64,000 nt of DNA from a virus, in the IMG/VR virus record IMGVR_UViG_3300020147_000065, positions 62,001 through 126,000 of that record, one strand, 5' to 3'. A model generated the notes under the pieces. That model was not told the DNA's origin. It saw only the letters and a list, made by a program, of their open reading frames with translations, and searched no databases. Shown here in pieces: positions 1 to 7,085 of this stretch. The position numbers and the translations under genes were made by a program. Numbering within the stretch: the first letter of the stretch is position 1; every line of letters starts with the position of its first letter.

Positions 1-323
1 AGGAAGACTATGATATGCTTAGGAAAGAGCAGATCACTTTCGACGATTTAATTAAAATTTCTGTGGGCCGATGTGCCAGAGTTTCTTACTTGACACACGA
101 TGGCCGGAGAGATTTACAGGCAGACATTGATTTACACGACCGATTACTCGCTAACGGACATATGTCTCCATTCGAGCATCAAGGTCGTGCAATGAACTCT
201 AAAGTGAAGCGTTCTGGAAATCTTGTTGGCTTCGAACAGTACCGTAAGATGCTTCCTAACGAAAACAGAACGTATTTCAAATGTACTCTACCAAGTGGTC
301 GTGAATTAATTTTGGAGAGATAA
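1..323 (+). CDS. thyX: Flavin-dependent thymidylate synthase ThyX, C-terminal part (cut by window edge)
   Basis: The frame is open to the left edge, so this is the end of a longer gene; the ATG at 15 is probably internal. The visible part carries the ThyX signature RCARVSY (near residues 20-26 of the visible ORF) and GHMSPFEH, followed by GFEQYRKMLPNENR. In single-domain ThyX these motifs are N-terminal, so their position near the C-terminus suggests the long two-repeat ThyX type (inference). ThyX makes dTMP from dUMP using methylene-THF and FAD/NADPH. It fits the dUTPase, RNR, dNMP kinase and MazG genes downstream. The RHRxxS motif is not in the window. Confidence 0.8.
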   Translation, partial: EDYDMLRKEQITFDDLIKISVGRCARVSYLTHDGRRDLQADIDLHDRLLANGHMSPFEHQGRAMNSKVKRSGNLVGFEQYRKMLPNENRTYFKCTLPSGRELILER

Positions 324-324
324 A

Positions 325-1038
325 ATGCCCTATTATGAAAAGGCACCTCTGCGCTTAAAGGCAGAGCAATTTCGATTTATTGATGGACCAGACGGCGACG
401 AAACTCGCCGTCTGGCTCAATCACTTGGACTCATACAACGATATGAGGTTTATCGTGATGGAGACTTTATTGATAACTCTTCACCTTGGGAAGTCCAGAC
501 ACTTGAAGGTTGGGTTACGGTAAACGATGGTGACTATGTTATCATTGGTATAGAGGGTGAAAAGTATCCTCGTAGCGAAGAAGATTTTCAAAAGAATTAC
601 ACAAAGGTTGAGGGTGAAGAGAACTTATATGAACGTAAGCCCATATGTGTAAAAGCTTTCCAGTGGTGGAAGAATGGAGATCATCCAGAGGATGAGTCGG
701 AGCTAATTACTGGTTCTGATGGTGAAATGTTTCTTAGTGAAGGTAAGATAGTCAGACGATTTAATCATCCTAACATTTCATCGCAAGAAAAGTGTGAAGT
801 TTGTGATCACGTAATGGGTAATCATGGTTGGATTGATAGGGGTGAAAACGGTTTACGTGTTTGCCCAGGTGATATGATTATCCAAACTTACGGTGAAGAA
901 CCTTATCCATGCAAGCCGCGGATTTTCATAAAAACATATTACCTACTTACGTTTGAACAATTTCCGAAGCCTGTGGGAGAAGATGAAGATGAATTTGGAA
1001 CAGAAGGGCCGATTAGTAGTGAAGCATCTGAGGCATGA
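325..1038 (+). CDS. Tandem PGDYG-type phage protein (two repeats)
   Basis: 237 residues, starting one base after the thyX stop. Two copies of the small phage domain usually called PGDYG can be seen. The first has KAEQF, then GDYVIIGIEGEKYP and an NYTKV end. The second starts at KAFQWW and contains PGDMIIQTYGEEPYPCKP with a similar Phe/Tyr-rich end. A CEVCDH pair sits between them. The biochemical function of this family is unknown to me. A third, single-copy relative lies at 2357-2770. The 3' end overlaps the start of kptA by 50 bases. Confidence 0.6.
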   Translation: MPYYEKAPLRLKAEQFRFIDGPDGDETRRLAQSLGLIQRYEVYRDGDFIDNSSPWEVQTLEGWVTVNDGDYVIIGIEGEKYPRSEEDFQKNYTKVEGEENLYERKPICVKAFQWWKNGDHPEDESELITGSDGEMFLSEGKIVRRFNHPNISSQEKCEVCDHVMGNHGWIDRGENGLRVCPGDMIIQTYGEEPYPCKPRIFIKTYYLLTFEQFPKPVGEDEDEFGTEGPISSEASEA

Positions 1039-1564
1039 CCCTCATTCTCTTGGATTTAATTCTCTTTTAACCGGTGGCTATCTCCCCGTGGATAGCTTAT
1101 TAAATTCTATCTGGAAATACAAGGGTGTACGTATAACCAGAGATGAATTAAACGAGATCGTCGAAACCAATAACAAACAACGTCTTTCCTATGATACAAC
1201 TGGTACTCTAATCAGAGCAAACCAGGGGCACAGTATTCCTGTGGACTTGCAGTTGACTCCTGAGACTCCACCGGCTGTACTATATCATGGTACAGATGAA
1301 AAATATGTTGACTCAATTAATGAGACTGGTATATACAAGAGTTCTCGTCATGCCGTTCATTTATCCGAAGATGTACATACCGCAGGTAAAGTAGGCGCTC
1401 GTCACAGCGGAAACCCATATGTTCTTGGGGTAGATGCCGAGCAAATGTATAAAGACGGATACTTGTTCTACAAATCAGAAAATGGCGTGTGGCTTACTGA
1501 TTTTGTGCCACAGGGATATTTACTAAGAGAGGAACATGGATATGAACCGATTCGATTTTATTGA
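989..1564 (+). CDS. kptA: RNA 2'-phosphotransferase KptA/Tpt1
   Basis: 191 residues from the ATG at 989, chosen because GGGAG at 975-979 sits at proper spacing; an ATG at 983 is too close and the one at 953 lies deep in the upstream gene. Family motifs are complete: KHLRHDP (catalytic Arg-His), TLIRANQGHS (second Arg), YHGT, HLSEDVHTA and VGARHSG (third Arg). Tpt1/KptA removes an internal RNA 2'-phosphate by transferring it to NAD+, releasing nicotinamide and ADP-ribose 1'',2''-cyclic phosphate. A phage copy suggests repair of RNA broken by host nucleases, consistent with the Pnkp-like phosphatase at 8858 and macro domain at 25617 (inference). Confidence 0.9.
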   Translation: MNLEQKGRLVVKHLRHDPHSLGFNSLLTGGYLPVDSLLNSIWKYKGVRITRDELNEIVETNNKQRLSYDTTGTLIRANQGHSIPVDLQLTPETPPAVLYHGTDEKYVDSINETGIYKSSRHAVHLSEDVHTAGKVGARHSGNPYVLGVDAEQMYKDGYLFYKSENGVWLTDFVPQGYLLREEHGYEPIRFY

Positions 1565-1802
1565 GAGGATCGAACGTGAACAATTTAGGGCCGTATTATA
1601 CCTCAGAAACAATACTCGTCATAACTTCCATGTGATCGCCAAAAAGGATGAATCTGTGGTAGTTGGTGATGAAATTGAATATGAACCATACTGTTTTAAT
1701 TTTGGTTATTTTGTGAAAAAGGTGACAGAAGATGAAGAGGAAATAGCTCGACTCAAAGCTCTTGGGACGCGACGCTCACATTGCGGCTCTGAGAGCAGGT
1801 AA
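1542..1802 (+). CDS. Hypothetical protein, acidic C-terminus
   Basis: 86 residues. The ATG at 1542 is preferred over 1536 because GAGAGG at 1527-1532 has about 9 bases of spacing to it. It overlaps the end of kptA by 23 bases and the next gene by 41. A beta-rich sequence with a cluster EDEEE near the end. I do not recognise a family. Confidence 0.5.
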   Translation: MNRFDFIERIEREQFRAVLYLRNNTRHNFHVIAKKDESVVVGDEIEYEPYCFNFGYFVKKVTEDEEEIARLKALGTRRSHCGSESR

Positions 1803-2064
1803 AACAGTGAGTTTCCGTGAAGGCGGAAACTCTATGACACCACGGATTAAACATAGACAGAAGTGTACTTATACACCCGTGGTTGGCCCCAGCGACGTGA
1901 AGAAAGGTGATGCTGTCTTTTGTAAGGTAGGACACCGATACTTCACACACTTGATTACAGCAATCAAGGGAGATCAATATCAAATCAGCAACAACCACGG
2001 GTTTGTGAATGGTTGGGTGACAATTGATAATATCTTTGGAAAGGTGATAAAGGTGGAGAACTAA
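1762..2064 (+). CDS. S24/S26 peptidase-like phage protein
   Basis: 100 residues with a TTG start; the frame is closed just upstream by TAG at 1744. The N-terminus AHIAALRAGKTVSF followed by GNSM resembles the S24/S26 (LexA or signal-peptidase fold) serine motif, and a beta-rich body ends in NGWVTIDNIFGKVIKVE. Similar small stand-alone proteins are common in phages. No transmembrane or DNA-binding part is present, so it is neither a full signal peptidase nor a repressor. No clear Shine-Dalgarno precedes the TTG, so it may rely on coupling to the overlapping upstream gene. Confidence 0.6.
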   Translation: MGRDAHIAALRAGKTVSFREGGNSMTPRIKHRQKCTYTPVVGPSDVKKGDAVFCKVGHRYFTHLITAIKGDQYQISNNHGFVNGWVTIDNIFGKVIKVEN

Positions 2065-2349
2065 ATGAAACAATTCGGGTATGGCGAAATGAAACTCGCC
2101 CGTGCGTATGCTTACGATGGTGGACAGGCGTTATATGTAATGACTTTGACCGTAAACCATAAACTCTACCCACGGTATCCCGAAATAGGCCACCTTTTTG
2201 ACCAAGATAAGACGCGCCTAATTTTCATCGCCCGAAGATTAGGCGTTCGTCGTATTAAATTAAAGCGAGAGGGTTCAAAGAAACAATACATGACCCTCTG
2301 CGGTAAACCTTTGGAAAGAGCAAAGAAACTCTGTTCAAAGACAAAATGA
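2065..2349 (+). CDS. Small basic protein, possibly DUF4031-like
   Basis: 94 residues, starting immediately after the previous stop. The core (LFDQDK, FIARRLGVRR, LCGKPLERAKKL) resembles the layout of DUF4031-type phage proteins: a helix ending in LGV, a basic strand, a Cys-containing turn and a final helix. The match is by eye and weak. Function unknown. Confidence 0.5.
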   Translation: MKQFGYGEMKLARAYAYDGGQALYVMTLTVNHKLYPRYPEIGHLFDQDKTRLIFIARRLGVRRIKLKREGSKKQYMTLCGKPLERAKKLCSKTK

Positions 2350-2356
2350 GGTTCGG

Positions 2357-2770
2357 ATGAAAAAGTATTACAAGAAAGAGTATGTGGAGGCTGAACAATA
2401 TCTTCCACCAGAACAGATTCCAGAGGGAGTAACTTTTGCTGTTCATGGTCCTTATTCTCCCTATGCTGGGCAGAATGTCGCGTCATTCGGTCCATATATG
2501 ATATTACCTGGAGATTATGTCGTGATTGATTCTTATGGCGGTAAGCAGGTAATGACTCAAAAGGCATTTGAACATAATTATTCTGAGGCACCCGTGGAGA
2601 GTTTCGCACCCGGTGTCGTAATAAACGGTATTCACTACACTCCTACAGGTAAAGAATGGTTGGTTGCATTTGCTATGGCAGGTTGTCAATGGGCAATTGA
2701 GGCTTTAGTAAGAGAAAAACCTCTTGATGCTGAGGAAGAAAGAGAACAACACAACGCTAAACTCTTATGA
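2357..2770 (+). CDS. PGDYG-type phage protein
   Basis: 137 residues. Begins KKYYKKEYVEAEQY, has PGDYVVIDSYGGKQV and then FEHNY, the same order as each half of the tandem protein at 325-1038. The C-terminal 50 residues (helical, acidic end) are extra. Function unknown. It overlaps the next small gene by ATGA. Confidence 0.55.
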   Translation: MKKYYKKEYVEAEQYLPPEQIPEGVTFAVHGPYSPYAGQNVASFGPYMILPGDYVVIDSYGGKQVMTQKAFEHNYSEAPVESFAPGVVINGIHYTPTGKEWLVAFAMAGCQWAIEALVREKPLDAEEEREQHNAKLL

Positions 2771-2907
2771 AATACCGCAAGAAAATCCATCGCCGTTTCC
2801 CTCGCAGATATAAGCAATATGAGGTCAAGTGGGTAATACCTAATCCGAAATATCCAGAATATGGTTACTGGGTAGGTATCCAAGTTTGGCCCAAGAGAAA
2901 AAAATAA
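2767..2907 (+). CDS. Very small basic protein (46 aa)
   Basis: An ATGA overlap with the previous gene implies translational coupling. The 46-residue product begins MKYRKKIHRRFPRRYKQYEV, is rich in Arg, Lys, Tyr and Trp, and ends KRKK. It stops 12 bases before a consensus promoter. No family recognised; possibly nucleic-acid binding because of its charge (inference). Confidence 0.5.
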   Translation: MKYRKKIHRRFPRRYKQYEVKWVIPNPKYPEYGYWVGIQVWPKRKK

Positions 2908-2919
2908 ATTGAAATCCTC

Positions 2920-2947
2920 TTGACAACTACCAGAAACCTGGTATAAT
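2920..2947 (+). promoter_or_regulatory. Sigma70-type promoter for the lemA-like unit
   Basis: TTGACA (2920-2925), 16-base spacer, TATAAT (2942-2947). The leader carries GGTGATC at 2955-2961, seven bases before the ATG at 2969; this pairs with the extreme 3' end of bacterial 16S rRNA (GAUCACC). Confidence 0.8.
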
Positions 2948-2968
2948 TTTCCCTGGTGATCGAAACAT

Positions 2969-3571
2969 ATGAATAGAAACAGACCGAACTACGCGCTACT
3001 CGGATGCGGTGGAGTAGCAACCCTTGGCCTTGTGGCCATCCTGATCTTTGCTCTCTCCGCCATCGGGGTTAGCAATAGCGAAAAGCAGTTGCGAAATACA
3101 ATTGTCGCTAAACAAGAAGTTCTTCGTTCGAACTACGACAAGATGTGGAAAATTCTGGCTCAACAGGCCGGAGTATCTGCTGAATACAAGAACTCCTTCA
3201 AAGAGATTTACCCGGCCTTAATGGAAGGCCGATATGGAAATGCTCGTGGTGGTGCTCTAATGTCATGGGTTCACGAACATAACCCTGAGTTCTCTCCCCG
3301 ACTTTTCGAGCAACTTAACAACTCGATTCAGGATCAAAGAACCGAATACTTCAAGCAGGAAGAAGCTGCCCTCGACCTAAAACGTGAACACGACAACATG
3401 ATTGATACTTTTCCAAGTAGCTTGATTCTAAGTATTCTTGGTAGAGATAAGATTAAACTCCAACTTGTTCGTTCTGAGCGTACAGATAATGCTTTTGAAA
3501 CTGGACAAGATAATGAGGTAAATCTATTCCCGACTGCGCAGCCACAAAAGGCGCCCGTAAAGGTAAAATAA
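2969..3571 (+). CDS. LemA-family membrane protein
   Basis: 200 residues. Residues 8-32 form one transmembrane helix (GCGGVATLGLVAILIFALSA), followed by a long helical domain typical of LemA (SNYDKMWKILAQQAGV, YPALMEGRYG) and a Pro/Lys-rich tail. LemA proteins are anchored, mostly periplasmic or extracytoplasmic helical bundles of unclear role. It is first in a transcription unit with MazG, and a second membrane protein follows at 4292, so the two may act together (inference). Confidence 0.75.
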   Translation: MNRNRPNYALLGCGGVATLGLVAILIFALSAIGVSNSEKQLRNTIVAKQEVLRSNYDKMWKILAQQAGVSAEYKNSFKEIYPALMEGRYGNARGGALMSWVHEHNPEFSPRLFEQLNNSIQDQRTEYFKQEEAALDLKREHDNMIDTFPSSLILSILGRDKIKLQLVRSERTDNAFETGQDNEVNLFPTAQPQKAPVKVK

Positions 3572-3942
3572 TGTCCGTAGAAGTAATCGAAGATAAATTT
3601 TCTGGAGTCGCAAATGACTTCTTAATTGGTTTTACTGAGATGCAAGAGGCGGTTTACAAAACCGCCGTCGAGCATGGTTGGTGGGATGATGAGCGCAATA
3701 ACGGAGAATTAATCGCTCTTATGCACTCTGAACTGTCAGAGGGTCTTGACTCTTTGCGACATGGCGATCCTCCCAGCGATCATATTCCTGAGTTCAGTGG
3801 TCTTGAAGAAGAATTTGCTGATGTGATAATCCGAATTATGGATTATGCTCAGGCTCGTGGACTTCGTGTTGGTGAAGCTGTTCTTGCCAAAGCCAAGTTT
3901 AATGAAAGCAGACGATACAAACACGGAGGAAAGAAGTTCTAA
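3571..3942 (+). CDS. MazG-like nucleotide pyrophosphohydrolase
   Basis: 123 residues; start and upstream stop share one base (TAATG). The all-alpha NTP-PPase metal motif is visible as ELIALMHSELSEGL followed by LEEEFADVIIRIMD, then an ESRRYKHGGKKF ending typical of phage MazG-like proteins. It hydrolyses NTP or dNTP to NMP plus PPi. Possible roles are clearing non-canonical dNTPs or lowering alarmone levels; the sequence does not decide between these. Confidence 0.85.
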   Translation: MSVEVIEDKFSGVANDFLIGFTEMQEAVYKTAVEHGWWDDERNNGELIALMHSELSEGLDSLRHGDPPSDHIPEFSGLEEEFADVIIRIMDYAQARGLRVGEAVLAKAKFNESRRYKHGGKKF

Positions 3943-4238
3943 TGGGTGAATTTAACGAACTACTCTTTAACAATCCTGTGTTCAATAAAGGTCTAAATCT
4001 TACTGTACGCAGAGGCATCAAATGGTCTTTACAATCTGGTGCCCATATTGAGAATGTCGGCTCAGTTTTAATTAATACTCAGGTCATGAGATTCTCTGAT
4101 TTGACCGATAGAGATTTAAAATTTGAGCATGACCCAGCCTGTCGAACCGTTACAGGACTTTATCAGGTATTGCAGGATACTTATCCTGGTTTTGACCCAA
4201 GAGAAATTGTTACTCTTGTTAGTTTCGAAGTCAGATAA
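3942..4238 (+). CDS. Hypothetical protein, ASCH/PUA-like by appearance
   Basis: 98 residues, start overlapping the mazG-like stop by one base. The sequence (RRGIKW, INTQVMRFSDL, REIVTLVSFEV) has the strand layout of small ASCH-type beta-barrel proteins that are often next to nucleotide enzymes in phages. The assignment is tentative. A terminator follows immediately. Confidence 0.4.
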   Translation: MGEFNELLFNNPVFNKGLNLTVRRGIKWSLQSGAHIENVGSVLINTQVMRFSDLTDRDLKFEHDPACRTVTGLYQVLQDTYPGFDPREIVTLVSFEVR

Positions 4239-4239
4239 C

Positions 4240-4276
4240 AAAGAGGGCGGCTCTTCCGAGAGTTCGCCCTCTTTTT
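4240..4276 (+). terminator. Intrinsic terminator
   Basis: Ten-base stem AAAGAGGGCG / CGCCCTCTTT (4240-4249 and 4265-4274) with inner pairing GCTCT/AGAGT and a TTTTT end. It closes the lemA-mazG unit. Confidence 0.8.
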
Positions 4277-4291
4277 GGAAGGGTGATTTAA

Positions 4292-5461
4292 ATGTTGATT
4301 TGGGGAGCACTTATAATTCCGATTATCTTAACGATAATCTTCGTAATTAAATGGCATAATAAAATGGCCTGGTGGGAGTACGTTATTCCAACTTTAGCAG
4401 TTCTTATGATTATCGCCGTCTTTAAAAGCGGTACAGAAAGTATGCAAGTTCAGGACACAGAGTATCATGGCTCATGGGTAGCTACAGCAACCTACGAAGA
4501 GCCTTGGGATGAGTGGATTGAAGATACCTGCACCAAAACAGTGTCATGTGGTAAAGACTGTACGACCACTGAAACTTATGACTGTTCTTATAGAAAAGAC
4601 CATCCAGCTCAGTATTATATCGAGGAAGGTGCTGGTGGAAAAGTTCTTAACATAGACCCCGGTTATTTTAACTGGTTGTGCGAACATTTTGGTAACAAGA
4701 ACTTTATTGAAATGAATCGAGATTACTATCGAATTGATGGTAACGCTTATCAGACAATATGGGGTGGAGAGCGCAATAAACTGGTGCCTGTCTCTACAAT
4801 CCATAACTATGTGAATAGGATTCAGGCTTCAACAAGCGTATATCGCTTCCGCGAAATCCCTGAAAAAGAAGCGAAATCAAAAGGTCTTTATGAGTATCCT
4901 GGTGTAGATGCCCAATACCAGACCGAAAATATTCTTGGTCCGGCAGGTAATCAAAAGAATGATGCTGAGCGATACATTCAATTGTTAAATGCTACAATGG
5001 GCAGACCTAATCAGGTTCGGTTATACATTCTAATCTTTCAGGACAAACCACGGGATGTCGCTTTCGACCAACAGGCATATTGGGGTGGAGGCAACAAGAA
5101 CGAGTTCGTTGTTTGCATTGGAATTGATAAAGAGCGTAAAGTCAAATGGTGTGTACCATTCTCATGGATGGACAAACAGGGACTTACAACTAATATCCGT
5201 ACCGATGTTTTACAACAGACAGGAAAACCCCTTGACCTTTTGAAAGTAATACGACACCTTGAGGTAAGAGTACCAAAAGAGTGGGAGAGAAAGCAGTTCG
5301 CTGACTTTAACTATCTTACGGTTGAGCCTCCTCTGTGGGCAGTTATTATTACATACCTTGCCTCCATATTAGTTACCGGAGGAACTCTTTACTGGTGTCA
5401 TTGCAACGACTTTGAATGTGGTGGTCATAAAACTCCGTATCGGAGCCGTTATCGTTACTAA
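4292..5461 (+). CDS. Conserved-type membrane protein with Cys-rich ectodomain
   Basis: 389 residues, preceded by GGTGATT at 4282-4288. Two N-terminal helices (about residues 2-20 and 27-45), a large soluble domain and a last helix (about 352-372), then a basic tail. After the second helix there is a Cys-rich loop (CTKTVSCGKDCTTTETYDC). Similar phage proteins with the phrase KSGTESMQ are known to me only as hypothetical. Placement after a LemA-like protein suggests an envelope role during infection (inference). Confidence 0.6.
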   Translation: MLIWGALIIPIILTIIFVIKWHNKMAWWEYVIPTLAVLMIIAVFKSGTESMQVQDTEYHGSWVATATYEEPWDEWIEDTCTKTVSCGKDCTTTETYDCSYRKDHPAQYYIEEGAGGKVLNIDPGYFNWLCEHFGNKNFIEMNRDYYRIDGNAYQTIWGGERNKLVPVSTIHNYVNRIQASTSVYRFREIPEKEAKSKGLYEYPGVDAQYQTENILGPAGNQKNDAERYIQLLNATMGRPNQVRLYILIFQDKPRDVAFDQQAYWGGGNKNEFVVCIGIDKERKVKWCVPFSWMDKQGLTTNIRTDVLQQTGKPLDLLKVIRHLEVRVPKEWERKQFADFNYLTVEPPLWAVIITYLASILVTGGTLYWCHCNDFECGGHKTPYRSRYRY

Positions 5462-5475
5462 ACGTGTTTACTCAC

Positions 5476-5805
5476 ATGAGCGAAGAAAAGAGCCCAAGAC
5501 ATCAAGCGGCGGATTTAATTTCCGCCGCGATCATTAAACAGAAATTGAACAAGCCTTTTGGTGGTTCGGTGATTTTAACTGAATCCAACCCAAGACATTA
5601 TCGAGTAGGCTTTTCTCTATCGTCTGGAAATGATGGTGTGGTTCATGTTTATGATACAGATTACGTGGTAGTGAGATACTCCCATGGTAAGCGAAGTGGA
5701 GAATCTGTATTCGTTTCTCCCAAAGACGCTTTGAAATTCATTAAATTGGGTTTTATCGAAGGTAAATGGGATGAAGCAGACAAAATAAAGCAGAGGGATA
5801 CTTGA
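5476..5805 (+). CDS. Hypothetical protein
   Basis: 109 residues from ATG 5476; a GTG at 5464 would add four residues. Neither start has a clear Shine-Dalgarno. Alpha plus beta with no known motif. Its last codons form the left arm of the terminator at 5791-5823. Confidence 0.5.
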   Translation: MSEEKSPRHQAADLISAAIIKQKLNKPFGGSVILTESNPRHYRVGFSLSSGNDGVVHVYDTDYVVVRYSHGKRSGESVFVSPKDALKFIKLGFIEGKWDEADKIKQRDT

Positions 5806-5823
5806 CGTATCCCTCTGTTTTTT
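5791..5823 (+). terminator. Intrinsic terminator whose loop holds a -35 box
   Basis: Perfect 11-base stem (5791-5801 with 5807-5817), 5-base loop TTGAC, then TTTTTT at 5818-5823. The loop plus the next base is the TTGACG of the promoter listed next. Confidence 0.85.
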
Positions 5824-5830
5824 GTAGAAT
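5802..5830 (+). promoter_or_regulatory. Promoter nested in the terminator
   Basis: TTGACG (5802-5807), 17-base spacer containing the terminator's right arm and U-tract, TAGAAT (5825-5830). GGTGATC follows at 5838-5844 and ATG at 5849. Confidence 0.7.
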
Positions 5831-5848
5831 TCTATTGGGTGATCAAAA

Positions 5849-6850
5849 ATGAATTCTCAAAGAGAGTTGAATGAACAAGGTGTAGATTGGAATCGAGCTA
5901 CAAGAGAACATGCACTGGAGTATGTAAAGAAATTTGGATGGTATTTGGTACCGATTCACTCGCCACGGGGTTCTAAATGCTCATGTGGCCACGATGATTG
6001 TGATAAAATCGGAAAGCATCCTCGAATCAAGGAATGGCAAAAGAACTGTTCTAACGATCCAAAAGTAATAAATCAATGGTTTGACTGGTGGCCTGATATG
6101 AACATTGCTGTAGCTACTGGTCCTAACTCAAACCTCATAGCCATTGATGCCGACGGACTACGGGGCAAGAGAACGCTCATGATGGCTTTAACGCTACCAT
6201 ATACACTCTCTGCCCGTTCTGGTGATGGTGTCCATTATTACTTCAAGTATCCAAAAGGTTACACAGAGAAAGTAAAAACCAAGGCAGGTATGCTTCCCAA
6301 CGTGGATAGCCGAGCCGAAGGTGGTTACATTCTTCTGGCCCCCAGCCTTCACCGTAAAGGTTTCCGCTACGAATGGCTTGACTCTGCTGAGATAGCAACA
6401 GCACCTCAAATCATTCTTGATATGTTAACTGCCAATGAGCAGGAACACATTGAGGTAAAATTCAATGTCAAAATTGAAGACCCGAAGATTGACGCTTATG
6501 GAAAAGCGGCTTTACAAGACGAAATAGCGATTATCATGTCTTGTCCCATTGGACTTAAACTAAGGAATAAGACTTTTTATGCATCGTGTTGTAGGCTTTA
6601 TCGCCTCGTAGCAGGACAGTGTCTCGATGAAGCAACGGTTGATGAACTGGTAATGAATGCTTCTGAGCATATCAAAATGGAGCACGAAGAAGCCCTTAAA
6701 ACAAGAGATAGTGCAAAGAAATGGGCGGTAAACTTTCCACGAACACCAAAGGAAACTGAGGTTCATGTTCGCGCAGAAAATAAGAAATGGGAGCCTAAAT
6801 ATGCAGAACCGGCGCAGGTTCAATCTACCTTTGTTGACGACTTCATTTAA
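5849..6850 (+). CDS. Bifunctional DNA primase/polymerase (PrimPol), first copy
   Basis: 333 residues. The N-terminal PrimPol (AEP) signature is clear: WYLVPIH (31-37), Zn-binding CSCGHDDC followed by GKHPRIKEW, W..WPDMNIAVATG, and the metal motif AIDADG (Asp100/Asp102). APSLH near 170 supplies the later His. About 130 helical residues follow. It lacks a helicase domain. It probably primes phage DNA synthesis; a second, different PrimPol is at 34238. Confidence 0.8.
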   Translation: MNSQRELNEQGVDWNRATREHALEYVKKFGWYLVPIHSPRGSKCSCGHDDCDKIGKHPRIKEWQKNCSNDPKVINQWFDWWPDMNIAVATGPNSNLIAIDADGLRGKRTLMMALTLPYTLSARSGDGVHYYFKYPKGYTEKVKTKAGMLPNVDSRAEGGYILLAPSLHRKGFRYEWLDSAEIATAPQIILDMLTANEQEHIEVKFNVKIEDPKIDAYGKAALQDEIAIIMSCPIGLKLRNKTFYASCCRLYRLVAGQCLDEATVDELVMNASEHIKMEHEEALKTRDSAKKWAVNFPRTPKETEVHVRAENKKWEPKYAEPAQVQSTFVDDFI

Positions 6851-7085
6851 GTCTTTTGAAAGGGCGCGGTATAGATTTAATTTACAACTTTTATACCGCG
6901 TCTACATTTTAATTCCTGATGTTCGCTTCTTTGCGTTAGCGAAAGCCAACATTAAACATCTTTATCAATACACAGCAATGCGAGCAGCACAATGTGGACT
7001 TGAAATAAAACAGAAGATCAAAGAAAAAGAAAAGGAGAGGCCACGTTCGGAAGTTGTTGTTTCCGATTACGACCTACCTCATTGA
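6801..7085 (+). CDS. Small basic protein
   Basis: 94 residues from ATG 6801 (GGGAG seven bases upstream), overlapping the PrimPol end by 50 bases. Arg/Phe/Leu-rich, with a hydrophobic stretch LYRVYILIPDVRFFALA and a Lys/Glu-rich C-terminus. It fills the interval before the AAA gene and ends in a TGATG overlap with it. No family recognised. Confidence 0.45.
   Translation: MQNRRRFNLPLLTTSFKSFERARYRFNLQLLYRVYILIPDVRFFALAKANIKHLYQYTAMRAAQCGLEIKQKIKEKEKERPRSEVVVSDYDLPH

Noticed and set aside
1762-2064. LexA- or CI-like repressor
   Set aside because: Only the GNSM-type peptidase motif is present; there is no DNA-binding domain, so it was called a stand-alone S24/S26-like protein.
2166-2609. Minus-strand ORF of 147 residues opposite 2065-2770
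   Set aside because: Antisense to three tightly spaced plus-strand genes, with no promoter, ribosome site or family motif.
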